From: Hepsetus odoe
Lineage: Eukaryota > Chordata > Actinopteri > Characiformes > Hepsetidae
Reading direction: 5' to 3'
Length of the DNA: 64,000 nt
Assembly (NCBI GenBank): GCA_017165825.1
Contig: CM029369.1
Location: 4,528,485-4,592,484, forward strand
The notes below the pieces were generated by a model. That model was not told the DNA's origin. It saw nothing but the letters and a program-made list of their open reading frames with translations, and ran no database searches. Positions 48,842-58,860 of the stretch are shown here, in pieces. Within the stretch, counting starts at the first letter, position 1. Each line of letters begins with the position of its first letter. The translations under genes were made by a program, and so were the position numbers.

Positions 48842-48990
48842 CCTGGTGCTGATGTAGGAATGTCCTTCCAGCTTCCCTGCTGATCTGAGAGACTGTACAC
48901 CCGACGGGGATGATGGGTGTATTAACCAAACTCATTTCCGTTTTACCTGAAAGTCCGGTTTTCTTAGTGAGCTGCTTTCACTTTCGATTT
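48842..48990 (-). other. Possible upstream exon of the CARD gene
   Basis: A minus-strand open stretch with ATG at 48,935 reads MSLVNTPIIPVGCTVSQI and ends at a strong donor, CAGG|GTGAGT at 48,841. Spliced to exon A it would not be in frame with the CARD start, so it could only be a 5' UTR exon with a short upstream ORF, or belong to another transcript. The protein is not recognised. Kept at low confidence because the donor is good and the position (1.3 kb upstream) is suitable. Confidence 0.22.
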
Positions 48991-49618
48991 GCATCCGCAG
49001 ACAGGAAACTGTGGGGCACATCTGGCGCCATCTGCTGGCAGAGTTTAGAATCGCCATTCCAGACTATTCATGCTTGGTCACGGACACACTTTTCCAAACC
49101 TAACAGGTCGTGAAATGTGTCCTAATCTTTCCTGGGTTTGTGAAAGTGAAGAAGAAGTAAGATCTAGAGTATTTCCAGGAGTATATTGGAGACTGTGTCT
49201 GCGAAGCTGTACTCACGGTGGCTCTCTCTTCCTGTGTGTGTGTGTGTGTTATAGGAATCCAGAATGCAGGCCATACTGGATTAAAATTCCACCGCCATAT
49301 TACTGCCAGACTAAAAACCTCTTGTAGAATTTATAAATTAGACTGGAGAACTGTTTCCTAAATTGCAAACATAATTCTCCTCAACCGTGATGAGGATCTG
49401 TGTGGTATAACAGGATGAGAGATGGTTTGATGATGTATTTGTACCCCACTCACCCTCCCTCACTCTTATCCCTCCTTCTGTCTGCAGAAAGGTTTAGTAG
49501 ATTTAGAGACCTTCAGTCAGAAATGGAAAACTTTCCTCCAGACCATCAGACTCCCAGATCGGGGTTAACCAGAGCTGTAAACCAGAACTCCCATAAATAC
49601 TTGAGTGAATAGAAAAAG

Positions 49619-50040
49619 TCTCCTTCTTCTTTCGGCTGCTTCCGTTTAGGAGTCGCCACAGCGGATCTTCCATTTCCATTTCTTCCTGTACTCTGCATCT
49701 TCCTCCTTCATACTGACCATCTGCATGTCCTCTCTCACCATGTCCATAAACCTCCTCTTTGGTCTTCCTCTTCTCCTCTTGCCTGGCAGCTCCATCTTCA
49801 ACATCCTCCTTCCAATATAATCCTCGTCTCTCCTCTGGACGTGTCCAAACCAACACAGCCTTGCTTCTCTAACTTTGTCTCCAAATCATCCAACCTGAGC
49901 TGTCCCTCTAATGTACTCGTTTATAATCCTGTCCATCCTCGTCACACCCAACAGAAATCTCAGCATCTTTAACTCTGACACCTCCAGCTCCACCTCCTGC
50001 TTTTTCATCAGTACCACTGTCTCTAATCTGTATAGCACAG
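49619..50040 (-). mobile_element. RTE-type LINE 3' end
   Basis: Minus-strand copy with the same 3' terminus and C-terminal block (RRGLYWKEDVEDGAARQEEK in one frame). A V-SINE-like element follows 65 bases later. Confidence 0.78.
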
Positions 50041-50106
50041 ATGCAACACACAAAATGCAACACAAATATTCTTTAAATATTCTTTAATCTTGAAGCTTTG
50101 ATCTGT

Positions 50107-50302
50107 TGCTGATGTGGTGGTCTAGTGGTAGGATACTTGCCTACAGACCATGAGATTACATGTTTGATTCCCACATCCACCACCACCACCATTGGTTCCA
50201 TCGTTCATGAGCAAAACCCTTAACTCCAAGTGTCTCCAGGGAGGCTGTCCCTGTAATTAGGAATGGAAGTTGCTCTGGATAAGAGCGTCTGCTAAATAAC
50301 GA
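50107..50302 (+). mobile_element. V-SINE-like element
   Basis: Forward copy with A-box side GTGGTGGTCTAGTGGTAGGA, CACCATTGGTTCCATCGTTC, AGTGTCTCCAGGGAGGCTG and the conserved TTGCTCTGGATAAGAGCGTC. Confidence 0.8.
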
Positions 50303-51249
50303 TCAAATTATTCACATAAATCGTTGTGGATCTTAATCCAAAATATGCCTTTCTAAAGGGACACACTGGTTTACTGACCGAGAGCCACACTGGGTTAGGA
50401 CCCAAGACTGAGATCTGAAGCAGACAGCTAACCAGAATTATTCAATAAAACCAGGCAGAAATTAAAGGGTTAAAACAGGTGGAAAACGAAAACAAACCAC
50501 AAAAAAGGTGGAAAATAAAAACTGGCAAACAAAAAAAATGGGTGCAAATAAATAATATCAAAAATAAAGTAAACAGAAGAACACTCCATGTTTTATATCG
50601 TGACGTCAGAATATAATCTGTTTATTAGTCAGCTGTGTTTTTACCTTGTTTGCAGTCAATAAACATTTATAAAGAAATAAGTCAATGACAATGTATCTGC
50701 AGTCTGTTTAGCTCTTAGCTCCAGTTTAAAGCTCATGTTTAGTAAACAGAGACTGAGAATGTGTTTTGAACTTTATAACATGATTACAACAATTTTACAT
50801 GAATCATAAACAGGAGTGTCAGATCATTTCCTCTCCTCACCACCAGGGGGCAACATTTCACATTCAGAGTAGACACATTTACTCAAAGTCCAGGTGTAAT
50901 TGTAAATAAAAATAAAAATAAATCAATTCTAAAGTTTCCAGACACATCGTACCTGAAGCTGATCCTCAAGATTTCAGAGGATAAAATTCAACAGTTTAAG
51001 ATTTATTCAATATCATGTTGTATTTAAGAGGAAAAAACAGTGACTAATCCACTTCAGTTAGAAGCGACTGTAATGAAGATTTTCACAACACTGTCTAATT
51101 ATGTTTATTTCATTTTGTGTCATTTTTAACGTCACTCATTACTTTTTTCTCCTTTTACTAAATGTGAACACTCAGGGTTGGGTTAGGATCAGCGGTCGGA
51201 TTGTTCCTGTTGAGTGTTCAGAGCCTCAGTTCGCCTGAGCTTAGAGCGT
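50303..51249. other. No gene recognised
   Basis: AT-rich sequence between a SINE and the minisatellite. No coding or RNA gene seen. Confidence 0.55.
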
Positions 51250-52716
51250 GGTGCCACGTAGTGACGTTCCAGACAGCGTTCTACCAGCGTAGAGGCGTTC
51301 CAGACAGCGTTCTACCAGCGTAGAGGCGTTCCAGACAGCGTTCTACCAGCTAGTTCCAGACAGCGTTCTACCAGCGTAGAGGCGTTCCAGACAGCGTTCT
51401 ACCAGCATAGTTCCAGACAAGGTTTCACCAGCGTAGTGATCGCCCAGACAGCTGCCTCACCAGCGAGGTGCTCAGAACAGCCCCACCAGCGAGAGGCTGC
51501 CCAGACAGCGCTCACCAGCGTAGAGGCGTTCCAGACAGCTGCCTCACCGCAGCAGTGGCGCCCAGTGACAGCCGGCTTCACCAGCAGGCCACCTCCAGAC
51601 AGCTGTCACCAGCATAGCTCCAGACAGCTGCCCACCGGCGAGTGGCTCCAGTGACAGCTGCCCATCAGCCCAGTGGTGTCTCCAGACAGCGCTTCACCAG
51701 CATAGTTCCAGACAGCGCTCTACCCAGCCGTAGAGGCTGCTCCAGGACAGCGCTCTACTCAGCCCCAGTGATCGCCCATGAAGTGCTCTACCAGCCTGGG
51801 GTGATTGTTCCGTGATGAGTGCTTCACCAGCCTAAAGGACGCTCCAGACAGCCGCTCTACCAGCCGAGAGCGTTCCACGCGCCTACCAGCATAGAGGCGC
51901 CCAGACAGGCTGCCGATCAGCAGCAGCCTGATAGCCTACCACGTAGAGGCTTCCAGACAGCGTTTCTACTCAGCATAGTTCCAGACAGCGCTTCACTCAG
52001 CCGAGAGGCTGCCCAGTAGATAAATGCTCTAACCAGCATAGTTCCAGAGCAGCGTTTCACCACAGAGAGGCTGCTCTGAGACACAGCGTTCTACCAGCCT
52101 AGTGGCGTTCCAGACAGCGTTCTACCAGCGTAGTGCAATCCAGACAGCGTTCTACCAGCGTAGTGCAATCCAGACAGCGTTCTACCAGCATGTTCCAGAC
52201 AAAGCTTCACCAGCAAAGGGACGCCCAGACAGCTACTCAGCATAGTTCCAGACAGCGCTCACCAGTGTAGTGACGTTCCAGACAGTGTTCTACCAGCGTA
52301 GTGGTGTCCAGACAGCCTTCTACCAGTGTAGTGGTGTTCCAGACAGCGTTCTACCAGTGTAAGTGGTGTTCCAGACAGCGTTCTACCAGTGTAGTGGTGT
52401 TCCAGACAGCGTTCTACCAGCCTAGTTCCAGACAGCGTTCTACCAGCGTAGTGCAATCCAGACAGCGTTCTACCAGCATAGTTCCAGACAGCGTTCTACC
52501 AGTGTAGTGACGTTCCAGACAGCGTTCTACCAGCATAGTTCCAGACAGCGTTCTACCAGTGTAGTGACGTTCCAGACAGTGTTCTACCAGCGTAGTGGTG
52601 TTCCAGACAGCGTTCTACCAGTGTAGTGGTGTTCCAGACAGCGTTCTACCAGCCTAGTTCCAGACAGCGCTACACTGCGCTGTGTGGTGTTCCAGACAGC
52701 GTTCTACCAGTGTAGT

Positions 52717-52935
52717 AGGGGTGGTGGTCTAGTGGTAGGGTACTTGCCCCTAGTGGTAGGTCCTATGGACCTATGGATCCAGAGGTCCCAGGTTCGAATC
52801 CCACCTCTAGCACTACCACCATTGGGTTCCTGAGCAAGACCCTTAACCCTGAGTGTCTCCAGGGGGACTGTCCCTGTAATCAGGACATGGAAGTCGCTCT
52901 GGATAAGAGTGTCTGCTAAATGTTGTAAATGTAAT
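52717..52935 (+). mobile_element. V-SINE-like element inside the minisatellite
   Basis: Well-preserved copy: GGGGTGGTGGTCTAGTGGTA, box B-like GGTTCGAATCCCACC, ATTGGGTTCCTGAGCAAGAC, GAAGTCGCTCTGGATAAGAG. Array units resume on its right side. Confidence 0.88.
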
Positions 52936-52982
52936 AGTGTTCTACTATCGTAGGGGCGTTCCAGACAGCGTTCTACCAGTGT

Positions 52983-53100
52983 GGTGGGCTGGCCGTGGTC
53001 TAGTGGTAGGGTACTTGCCTTGGGATCTATGGACCAAGCGGTCATAGATTCAAATTAGATTCAAATGACCTCCATTGGGTTCCTGAGCAAGACCCTTAAG
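52983..53100 (+). mobile_element. V-SINE-like element, 3'-truncated, inside the minisatellite
   Basis: Head CGTGGTCTAGTGGTAGGGTA followed by CATTGGGTTCCTGAGCAAGA; stops at ACCCTTAAG and returns to array sequence at 53,101. Confidence 0.75.
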
Positions 53101-53244
53101 TTGCTCCAGCGTAGGGGTGTTCCAGACAGTGCTCCAGCTCCGTAGTGATCTCGGTGTTCTCCTGCTGAGCAGTTCTCCGATCAGCGCTGAAGTGAGGATT
53201 CCGGATCAGAACGAACGGAGTTCCAGGCGCTGCGGCGGTTTAAC

Positions 53245-53360
53245 GGCTCTCTCGGGCTCTTTTTGGCTCTCTCGGGCTCTTTTTGGCTCTCTCGGGCTCT
53301 TTTTGGCTCTCTCAGGCTCTTTTTGGCTCTCTCAGGTTCTCTCAGGTTCTCTCAGGGCTC
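53245..53360. repeat. 20-bp CT-rich tandem repeat in the kansl1l upstream region
   Basis: About five units of GGCTCTCTCGGGCTCTTTTT, starting at 53,245 and decaying after 53,325 into shorter CTCTCAGGTT units. The units are almost identical, so the array is recent. All forward frames stay open across it, which explains the Leu/Ser/Phe-rich spurious ORFs here. Confidence 0.85.
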
Positions 53361-53724
53361 CAGATCACCCACAGCGCCACGCGGAGCACTTCTCTCACTT
53401 TCTGCTGTAGATCGGGGCCCCGCTGACCGTCTCCGGAGACACCGAGGTACCTTTTCATTGCGCGCGGTCGGTTTAGGACTGCAGTTTGGACTCTCCAGAC
53501 GGGCTGCAGTGGAGGATTCAGTGGAGATTAGAGATCTGGACCGTGTTGATGCTGAATCCACCCGCTCCTTCTGCTCTGCTCCTTCACGGAGTCTGAACTG
53601 AAGCCCGTCAGTCTCTCAGCACCTCTCCAGAGGAAACTGCGGCTGTCTGAGGGAAGAGCAGGGTTTGGGTTTGTGCTGGTCTAGAGAAATCTGAGCGAGT
53701 CTGAAGTTTAGTGTCGTTCGACTT

Positions 53725-53809
53725 TTCAGTTCCACCTTAAATGAAGCGGCGCAGCGGGCGCACCTGCGGAGCCTCGACCCGCTGCTGCGGCGTTTAAGGT
53801 GGAACTGAA
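53725..53809. promoter_or_regulatory. 85-bp perfect-stem hairpin in the GC-rich region
   Basis: Arms TTCAGTTCCACCTTAAA (53,725-53,741) and TTTAAGGTGGAACTGAA (53,793-53,809) are exact reverse complements over 17 bp. The inner GC-rich parts (GCGCAGCGGGCG and CCCGCTGCTGC) are partly complementary too, so the structure could extend inward. It may be a small inverted-repeat element or a regulatory cruciform. Confidence 0.7.
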
Positions 53810-53878
53810 CATTCCGCCGAAAACGGTGTGGAGACCCCGCAGCCTGCTCTGCATCAGTTCAGATCTTAGTATGTGTCT

Positions 53879-53880
<2 letters not shown>

Positions 53881-53926
<46 letters not shown>

Positions 53927-53966
53927 ATGACTCTGGGTGTATATAATATTTTATTTTTAAGCCTCT

Positions 53967-54022
<56 letters not shown>
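53881..54022. repeat. Two (GT)n microsatellites
   Basis: GT runs at 53,882-53,926 and 53,969-54,019. The second directly abuts the truncated left arm of the Tc1 fold-back element. Confidence 0.95.
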
Positions 54023-54024
<2 letters not shown>

Positions 54025-54025
<1 letters not shown>

Positions 54026-54524
54026 AACAAAGAACGCTTTCAGAAATGGAAGTGTTCATCATTTATTTCCATCAATCAACAAAATGCAGTGAATGAACAA
54101 AAGAGAATCTAAATCAAATCAATATTTGGTGTGACCACCCTTTGCCTTCAAAACAGCATCAGTTCTTCTAGGTACACTTGCACACAGTTTTTGAAGGAAC
54201 TCGGCCGGTGGGTTGTTCCAAACATCTTGGAGAACGAACCACAGATCTTCTGTGGATGTAGCTTCCTCACATCCTTCTGTCTCTTCATGTGATCCAGACA
54301 CACTGGATGATGTGGAGATCAGGGCTCTGTGGGGCCAGAAGAACTGATGCTGCTTTGAAGGTAAAAGGTAGAAACACCAGATATTGATCTGATTTAGATT
54401 TTTCTTTCGTTCGCTCACTTTGCATTTTGTAAATTGATAAAAATAAACATCATTATTTATATTTCTGAAAGCGTTCTTTGTTTACAGCATTTTTTTCACA
54501 CCTGCCTAAAACTTTTGCACAGTG

Positions 54525-54530
<6 letters not shown>
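54025..54530. mobile_element. Fold-back Tc1-like MITE in the kansl1l upstream region
   Basis: An exact 23-bp inverted repeat (54,025-54,047 and 54,461-54,483) extends with mismatches to about 150 bp per arm. Both arms carry the 3' end of a Tc1-like transposase: the minus strand reads VLQDVWNNPPAEFLQKLC and VPRRTDAVLKAKGGHTKY, and the plus strand at 54,333-54,395 carries a decayed second copy of the same end. The centre still shows a Tc1 SPDLNIIE-type block in which the final Glu has become Gln. The right end keeps the terminal CACCTGCCTAAAACTTTTGC followed by a TA repeat. The left outer end has been replaced by a GT microsatellite. Not coding. Confidence 0.85.

Positions 54531-54565
<35 letters not shown>
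54527..54565. repeat. (TA)n microsatellite at a Tc1 end
   Basis: About 19 TA units immediately after the right terminus of the Tc1 fold-back element, whose family targets TA. Confidence 0.9.
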
Positions 54566-54572
<7 letters not shown>

Positions 54573-54970
54573 TATTTATTTTTTGAATGTGTGTGTGTAC
54601 TATTTACTATTTAACAACACTGTGCTTGTGTTACTACAGTACCCTTCACGCGTACAAACACATTACACCATTTGAAATCCCCCATGGCTATAAAGAAACC
54701 CTGCTGGCATAGTCACTGATTTAGAGTTTAATAAATACACACCTCAATATCTCCCTCAGAGCCTTTGCATCCTTCCTTCCAGATACCGTCAGTTCAGCAG
54801 GGGTTCCTCTATTGTGTAACCCATTGAACGTACATGTCCAGATTTTCAGAGGTTGATTGCTGTGCGCAGGCTGTAGGACATGGAAGTGATAAGTTGTATT
54901 TGTGGCACGTAGGATATTGAATTACCTGCATCTGCTGCCTTCGACTAGTCGGGAGATTTGTTCATCGGGA

Positions 54971-55110
54971 ATGACTCCAGCTCTCAGCGAGTCATCAAGC
55001 AAAGTCCACAGAGCTCATATTTCCTCCTCTGTTTCCACTGGCCGCATGGATACTGATGGTGCTCTTCTAGGCATGGATATAGACTCTCCACTCAAACTGC
55101 TGGAAAGCAG
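54971..55110 (+). CDS. kansl1l: kansl1l coding exon 1 (start codon exon)
   Basis: First coding exon of KAT8 regulatory NSL complex subunit 1-like. The ATG at 54,971 opens with MTPAL, the same first residues as vertebrate KANSL1L, which is why this start is preferred to the in-frame ATG at 54,902. The exon encodes 46 full codons plus two bases and ends at a GT donor (CAG|GTATGC at 55,111). The next exon begins with a single G that completes an AGG arginine codon, so phase agrees. Likely splice acceptors for this exon are the AG at 54,868-54,869 or one near 54,911, making the bases before the ATG 5' UTR. The peptide is Ser-rich and otherwise poorly conserved. Protein role known from the family: KANSL1-type scaffold associated with the MOF/KAT8 histone acetyltransferase; for the L paralogue this is inferred. 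Confidence 0.82.
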
Positions 55111-55394
55111 GTATGCTCACCAGTAGGAGTCTGGGCTACTCCAGTTTTGAAGCTTTCGTTTGTTTTTATTTTTATCATTTAATAATGGCTGATTTACCTT
55201 GTTCCTGTAAACCTAGTTCAGATTATAAGGCGTCAGAGCAGAACATTTCTGTAAAAATAGGTAGCATGATTTAGATTTTCATTGTTGCAGCAGTAGTTAG
55301 AATCCTGTTTCTATTTGGAGATAGAAATAACTAATTTTTCACATTTATTGATGAGTATATTGGCTCCTAACGTTTTGTGCACCCTTACTCACAG

Positions 55395-56309
55395 GTTTTG
55401 GCTGAACCTCACTTCTGCGCCCTTTCTGGATTCCTGCAGCTCCAAGAGTCCATTTCAGCTTACAGAAATGATCCTACCTTCACTCTTCCATAATACAGAG
55501 TCGTTTAAAATGGACCAGCTGTCAAACCAAGAATCTTTACTCGAGCTTTTTTCAGTGGAAAAAAATGCTGCTAATTCTTATGATGTACATTTTCCTGTGT
55601 ATGACCAAAGCAGTGTGACAACAGTGCAGAACCTTCAGCTTCAGCCTGACAATTCGAAGGAAGGTCATCTGGCTGTTATCCAGCCCCATCCACTCATCAA
55701 CTTTGAGGTGGAAAACAGACGCCCCGATGATGTTCCTCAGCTCAGATATCCCACATTGAGGCCACTAGAAACTGTAAACATCAAGCAGAGTGATGCTGAT
55801 GCTTTGAGACAGGTTTGGCATTCTTCATCGCTCAGCAAGGAGCCCACGGCCGTGCAAGAGACGATGAAGGTTCGGACTGAGCAGCTGGCTTCTCAGCACG
55901 GGTCACTTGTAGTTCAAGCAAATCGGGTCAAACAGAGGCTGCATGCACTGCTGGGCGAACATGCAGTGAAGCACTGTACCAGCCAACTGCAAGGTTTAGG
56001 TGCAAAACTCCACCAGGAGGGCTCTTCGCTTGGAGCTTTGATTCTGACCACTGAGCGTTTCTGCTCCCCAAAAACCGAGAGCTGTGATACTCCAGTGGAG
56101 CAAAATGGACTTAGAAGTTCACCTAATTTTCCTTCAAGGCAGAATCGTTCCCAGTCTGTGCGATTTACCAGAGGTGTGCAGAGTTTTGCGCGATGCGGGC
56201 AGGCCATTCTACAGGGAGTCAAAAAGGCTTTAGACTCGGATGCCACAGCCAGCAGCTCAGACGAGGAGCAGGAGGATGAAGAAATCCAGACAGCCAGAGC
56301 TACTTCAAG
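55395..56309 (+). CDS. kansl1l: kansl1l coding exon 2 (large N-terminal exon)
   Basis: A 915-base exon, residues 47-352 of the predicted protein. The acceptor is ACAG at 55,391-55,394 and the donor is AAG|GTAAGT at 56,310. Phase is 2 at both ends and matches both neighbouring exons. Recognisable KANSL1/KANSL1L landmarks: a predicted helical stretch around residues 221-245 (QANRVKQRLHALLGEHAVKH, corresponding to the 'HVVKHYGQQ' region of human KANSL1L), and the acidic serine motif LDSDATASSSDEE at about residues 326-338, which aligns with GLDSDATDSSSDDD in the human protein. The rest is low-complexity and poorly conserved, as in the family. An open frame continues upstream into the intron from 55,315, but the splice junction and phase argue for the start at 55,395. 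The antisense ORF at 55,914-56,348 is a shadow. Confidence 0.9.
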
Positions 56310-56488
56310 GTAAGTATAAGTACTGAGATGATTTTCAGCAACTGTCATGGAAAATCCTCATATCTCTGGCTATTTTAGAGAAGAAAATAACAAATGGATT
56401 CGTTCATAATGAAGTGCTTGTACAATTTATAATGAAAACATGAACCGGTCTGGAGATTTTCTTTTAATGGCCACAATATGGGCACAAC

Positions 56489-56746
56489 GGGGCAGCGGTG
56501 GCCTAGTTGTTAGGGAGTCGGCCACAGGATCGGAAGATTGTGGGTTCAAACCCCTCACCAGTAGGTTGCCCTGAGGTACCCTTGAGCAAGATACAGTCCC
56601 AGTCACTGCTCCCTGGGCACTTTCATAGCTACCTCCTGCTGCACGGTGTTTGCATGGGTAAAATGCAGAGGTCCAATTTCGTTGTGGTTCACTGTGTGCT
56701 GTGCTGTGACCTCGCAATGACAAGAATAGTCACTTTCACTTCACTT
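56489..56746 (+). mobile_element. SINE A, full length, in kansl1l intron 2
   Basis: Best full-length copy: head GGGGCAGCGGTGGCCTAGTT, core GGTTGCCCTGAGGTACCCTT, GTCCAATTTCGTTGTGGTTC, tail TCACTTTCACTTCACTT. Flanks AATATGGGCACAA and AATATGGACAAAA look like a decayed target-site duplication. Confidence 0.88.
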
Positions 56747-56999
56747 AATATGGACAAAATATACGCATGGCGATTGTTCGCCTTAAGCAGAGACTGTGAT
56801 GCCTTTTGGTTTGTTTAACCCCTTATAAAAGAATTCGAATTAAAATGCAAGTAAAACATTACATTTAAATCCAGAGTGTAAATTTTAAACAGCAAATTAT
56901 GATTGTTTCAGATTCACACAGTAATCAGATAAAAGTCTTGTTTAGTCACTGTGTTTAGAACATTTGTGTTTAGCACAAGTGAGGATATTTTGTGGAAGA

Positions 57000-58422
57000 G
57001 CCACATGAGCACACACACATTGGTGGTGACCGGTATCCACCGTTAGTTCAGGTCCTTATCCAGTGTGATCATCTGACTTGGCGGATGGATTTGGATCTGT
57101 ATTTCTTTCCCATGTCAATTGATTCATACTGCTGAACGTTTCTCTGTCCAGGGCAGGGTGAACAAGCTCAGGCCTGCTTCACACATGCTACCTCTGTGTA
57201 ACGTGAGCGAGTTGACTTCATTTTGGCGCTTATGATAACAGTTTAGAGTTAACAAAGGCCGTGCAAGCAGCATGGCAGAACATCCCAGAGGCATCCAGGA
57301 GGAACTCCTGCACTTGGGGAATAAACAATCCCTTTATTATCTACTCTGCAAAACTCAGTGACTCAATCAAGTTAAAATTACAAAATGGAAATGAATACTT
57401 TCTTAATACTGTATGTGTTATTAACCAATGCTGTGCGAGCTGTAGCATCCAAGCGGCAGTGATGGATGTGTTTGTGTATATCTACTCTTTCAACTGTTCT
57501 TCTTCTGCTTGATGGACACAAACGAAACCGTATGGGCATTTTCAGTAAAAAGTCTTACTACGTCTTTACTCTGTGAAAGCATCAAAGCAAATGGAAGCCA
57601 TTCATTTTCTTTAAAGCCAGTGCCGAGGCACAACAAGGGGCTCGTTCTTCAAAAAAAGTTCTTAAAACATCTGTATGTAAATATAAAGAAATAAAAGCTC
57701 ATATTTAGCTTTCACCTTAAACTCAAGTGTCTTCAGTGCATAAGAAAAATACATGAGCTGGCCTGGCTGGTCCAATACTTTTGGAGGGGACTTTAAATAT
57801 ACATACTCTGTAAATGTGTCATGAAACATTTACATTTACATTTACATTAACATCAACAAACCCTGTTGCTTGGTACAGAAATCCTCCTGGCCTAAATGCC
57901 AACTTGGAGAAGTTAGACATACGTGGTGTGGACTTGCATGATGACCTGCTTTCTCCTGCAGCTCAGCTGTTGACAGCTCACTGCCTGGATACCTGCAGAC
58001 GTGGCCTGGAATGCAGGAACAGGAAGTGGGGCTGTGTGTGAAGAGCAGGAGGGATGTGCGCAGGATGTCTTTTGTAATGGCAAGTCTTTCCAATAAACAG
58101 TGAGCCGAATGATAAAAGACCATTGCTTTATAAGCTCTGAGAACAAAGCCGTGAGTCCCTGGGGTGCACATGATTTGTTTGGCAAGCTTTAGACTGCCTT
58201 TGTTAAAGCCTTCACCTCAAGCTGTGGTAAGACCATTTCATGTGGCCTTTCAACGTCTCTCACACTGATCTTGTTGCACAACAGGTTTTAGGTTGTATCG
58301 TGTCTTATTTTAGTTGCTTTATGGTTTTCGCTCAGTCAGCGAGATTAATGGTGTAACACTTGTTTAAATGTGAGTACTGTTAAAATTAGTATGACTATTT
58401 ATTAGCATACTTTTCATTTCTT
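57000..58422. other. kansl1l intron 2 interior, no exon recognised
   Basis: Short frames only. Exons 2 and 3 already join in phase and in alignment with the human paralogue, so no extra exon is needed here. Confidence 0.6.
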
Positions 58423-58860
58423 CTTCTTCTTTCAGCTGCCCACGTTTAGGGGTCGCCACAGCAGGTCATTTCTTACAGTCCTCATCTTCCTCCTTTAAAC
58501 CGACCACTTGCATGTCCTCTCTCACCATGTCCATAAACCTTCTCTTTGGTCTTCCTCTTCTCCTCTTTCCTGGCAGTTCCATCTTCAACATCCTCCTCAC
58601 GATATAATCCTCGTCTGTCCTCTGGACATGTCCAAACCAACGCAGCCTTGCTTCTCTAACTTTGTCTTCAAACCGTCCAACCTGATCTGTCCCTCTAATA
58701 TACTCATTTCTAATCCTGTCCATCCTCGTCACACCCAACGAACATCTCAGCACCTTTAACTCCGACATCTCCAGCTCCACCTCCTGACTTTTTGTCAGTG
58801 CCACCGTCTCCAGCCCTTATAGCATTGCTGGTCTCACTACCATCATGTTAACCTTCCCTA
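58423..58860 (-). mobile_element. RTE-type LINE 3' end in kansl1l intron 2
   Basis: Best-preserved copy of the C-terminal block: a 112-codon minus-strand frame with RMDRIRNEYIRGTDQVGRFE, KVREARLRWFGHVQRTDEDY and GKRRRGRPKRRFMDMVREDM. It is a 5'-truncated retrotransposon end inserted antisense to kansl1l, not a host exon. Confidence 0.85.

Larger units (their letters stand above)
51250..53150. repeat. Large minisatellite (26-31 bp units) upstream of kansl1l
   Basis: Several dozen units of the type GTTCCAGACAGCGTTCTACC + AGCGTAGAGGC (31 bp), with shorter variants TTCCAGACAGCGTTCTACC + AGCATAG (26 bp). Units near 51,260-51,400 and 52,100-52,700 are very similar. Those at 51,430-52,080 carry many small indels. 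Two V-SINE-like copies interrupt the right side. Open frames in either strand (ATLV-RCLE-type repeats) are artefacts of the unit, not genes. Confidence 0.95.
53150..53870 (+). promoter_or_regulatory. kansl1l: GC-rich, CpG-containing probable promoter / 5' noncoding exon of kansl1l
   Basis: This is the only extended GC-rich, CpG-bearing stretch outside Rex3 and lies 1.1-1.8 kb upstream of the kansl1l start codon. It contains no convincing protein: the overlapping frames read through CTCT-rich repeats. A possible 5' UTR splice donor is GAG|GTACCT at 53,447. The region holds a 20-bp tandem repeat (53,245-53,360) and an 85-bp hairpin (53,725-53,809). Assignment as a CpG-island promoter is inferred from position and composition; transcript data are not visible here. 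Confidence 0.5.

Noticed and set aside
51399..52507. Repeat-protein-like frames with RCLEHHYTGRTLSGT or TSVVVFQTAFYQ motifs
   Set aside because: Translation of minisatellite units whose length and indels vary, so no single frame persists, and no start, splice or promoter context supports a gene.
53117..53601. Leu/Ser/Phe-rich frames (LFGSLGLFLALSGSFW) suggesting a membrane protein
   Set aside because: They derive from a 20-bp CT-rich tandem repeat in GC-rich upstream DNA; the hydrophobic pattern is the repeat itself.
58466..58804. 112-codon frame with GKRRRGRPKRRF, at first sight a DNA-binding host exon in kansl1l
   Set aside because: The same block recurs in other LINE fragments (20,010; 49,619), lies antisense to kansl1l and ends in a LINE 3' terminus; it is an RTE-type C-terminus.
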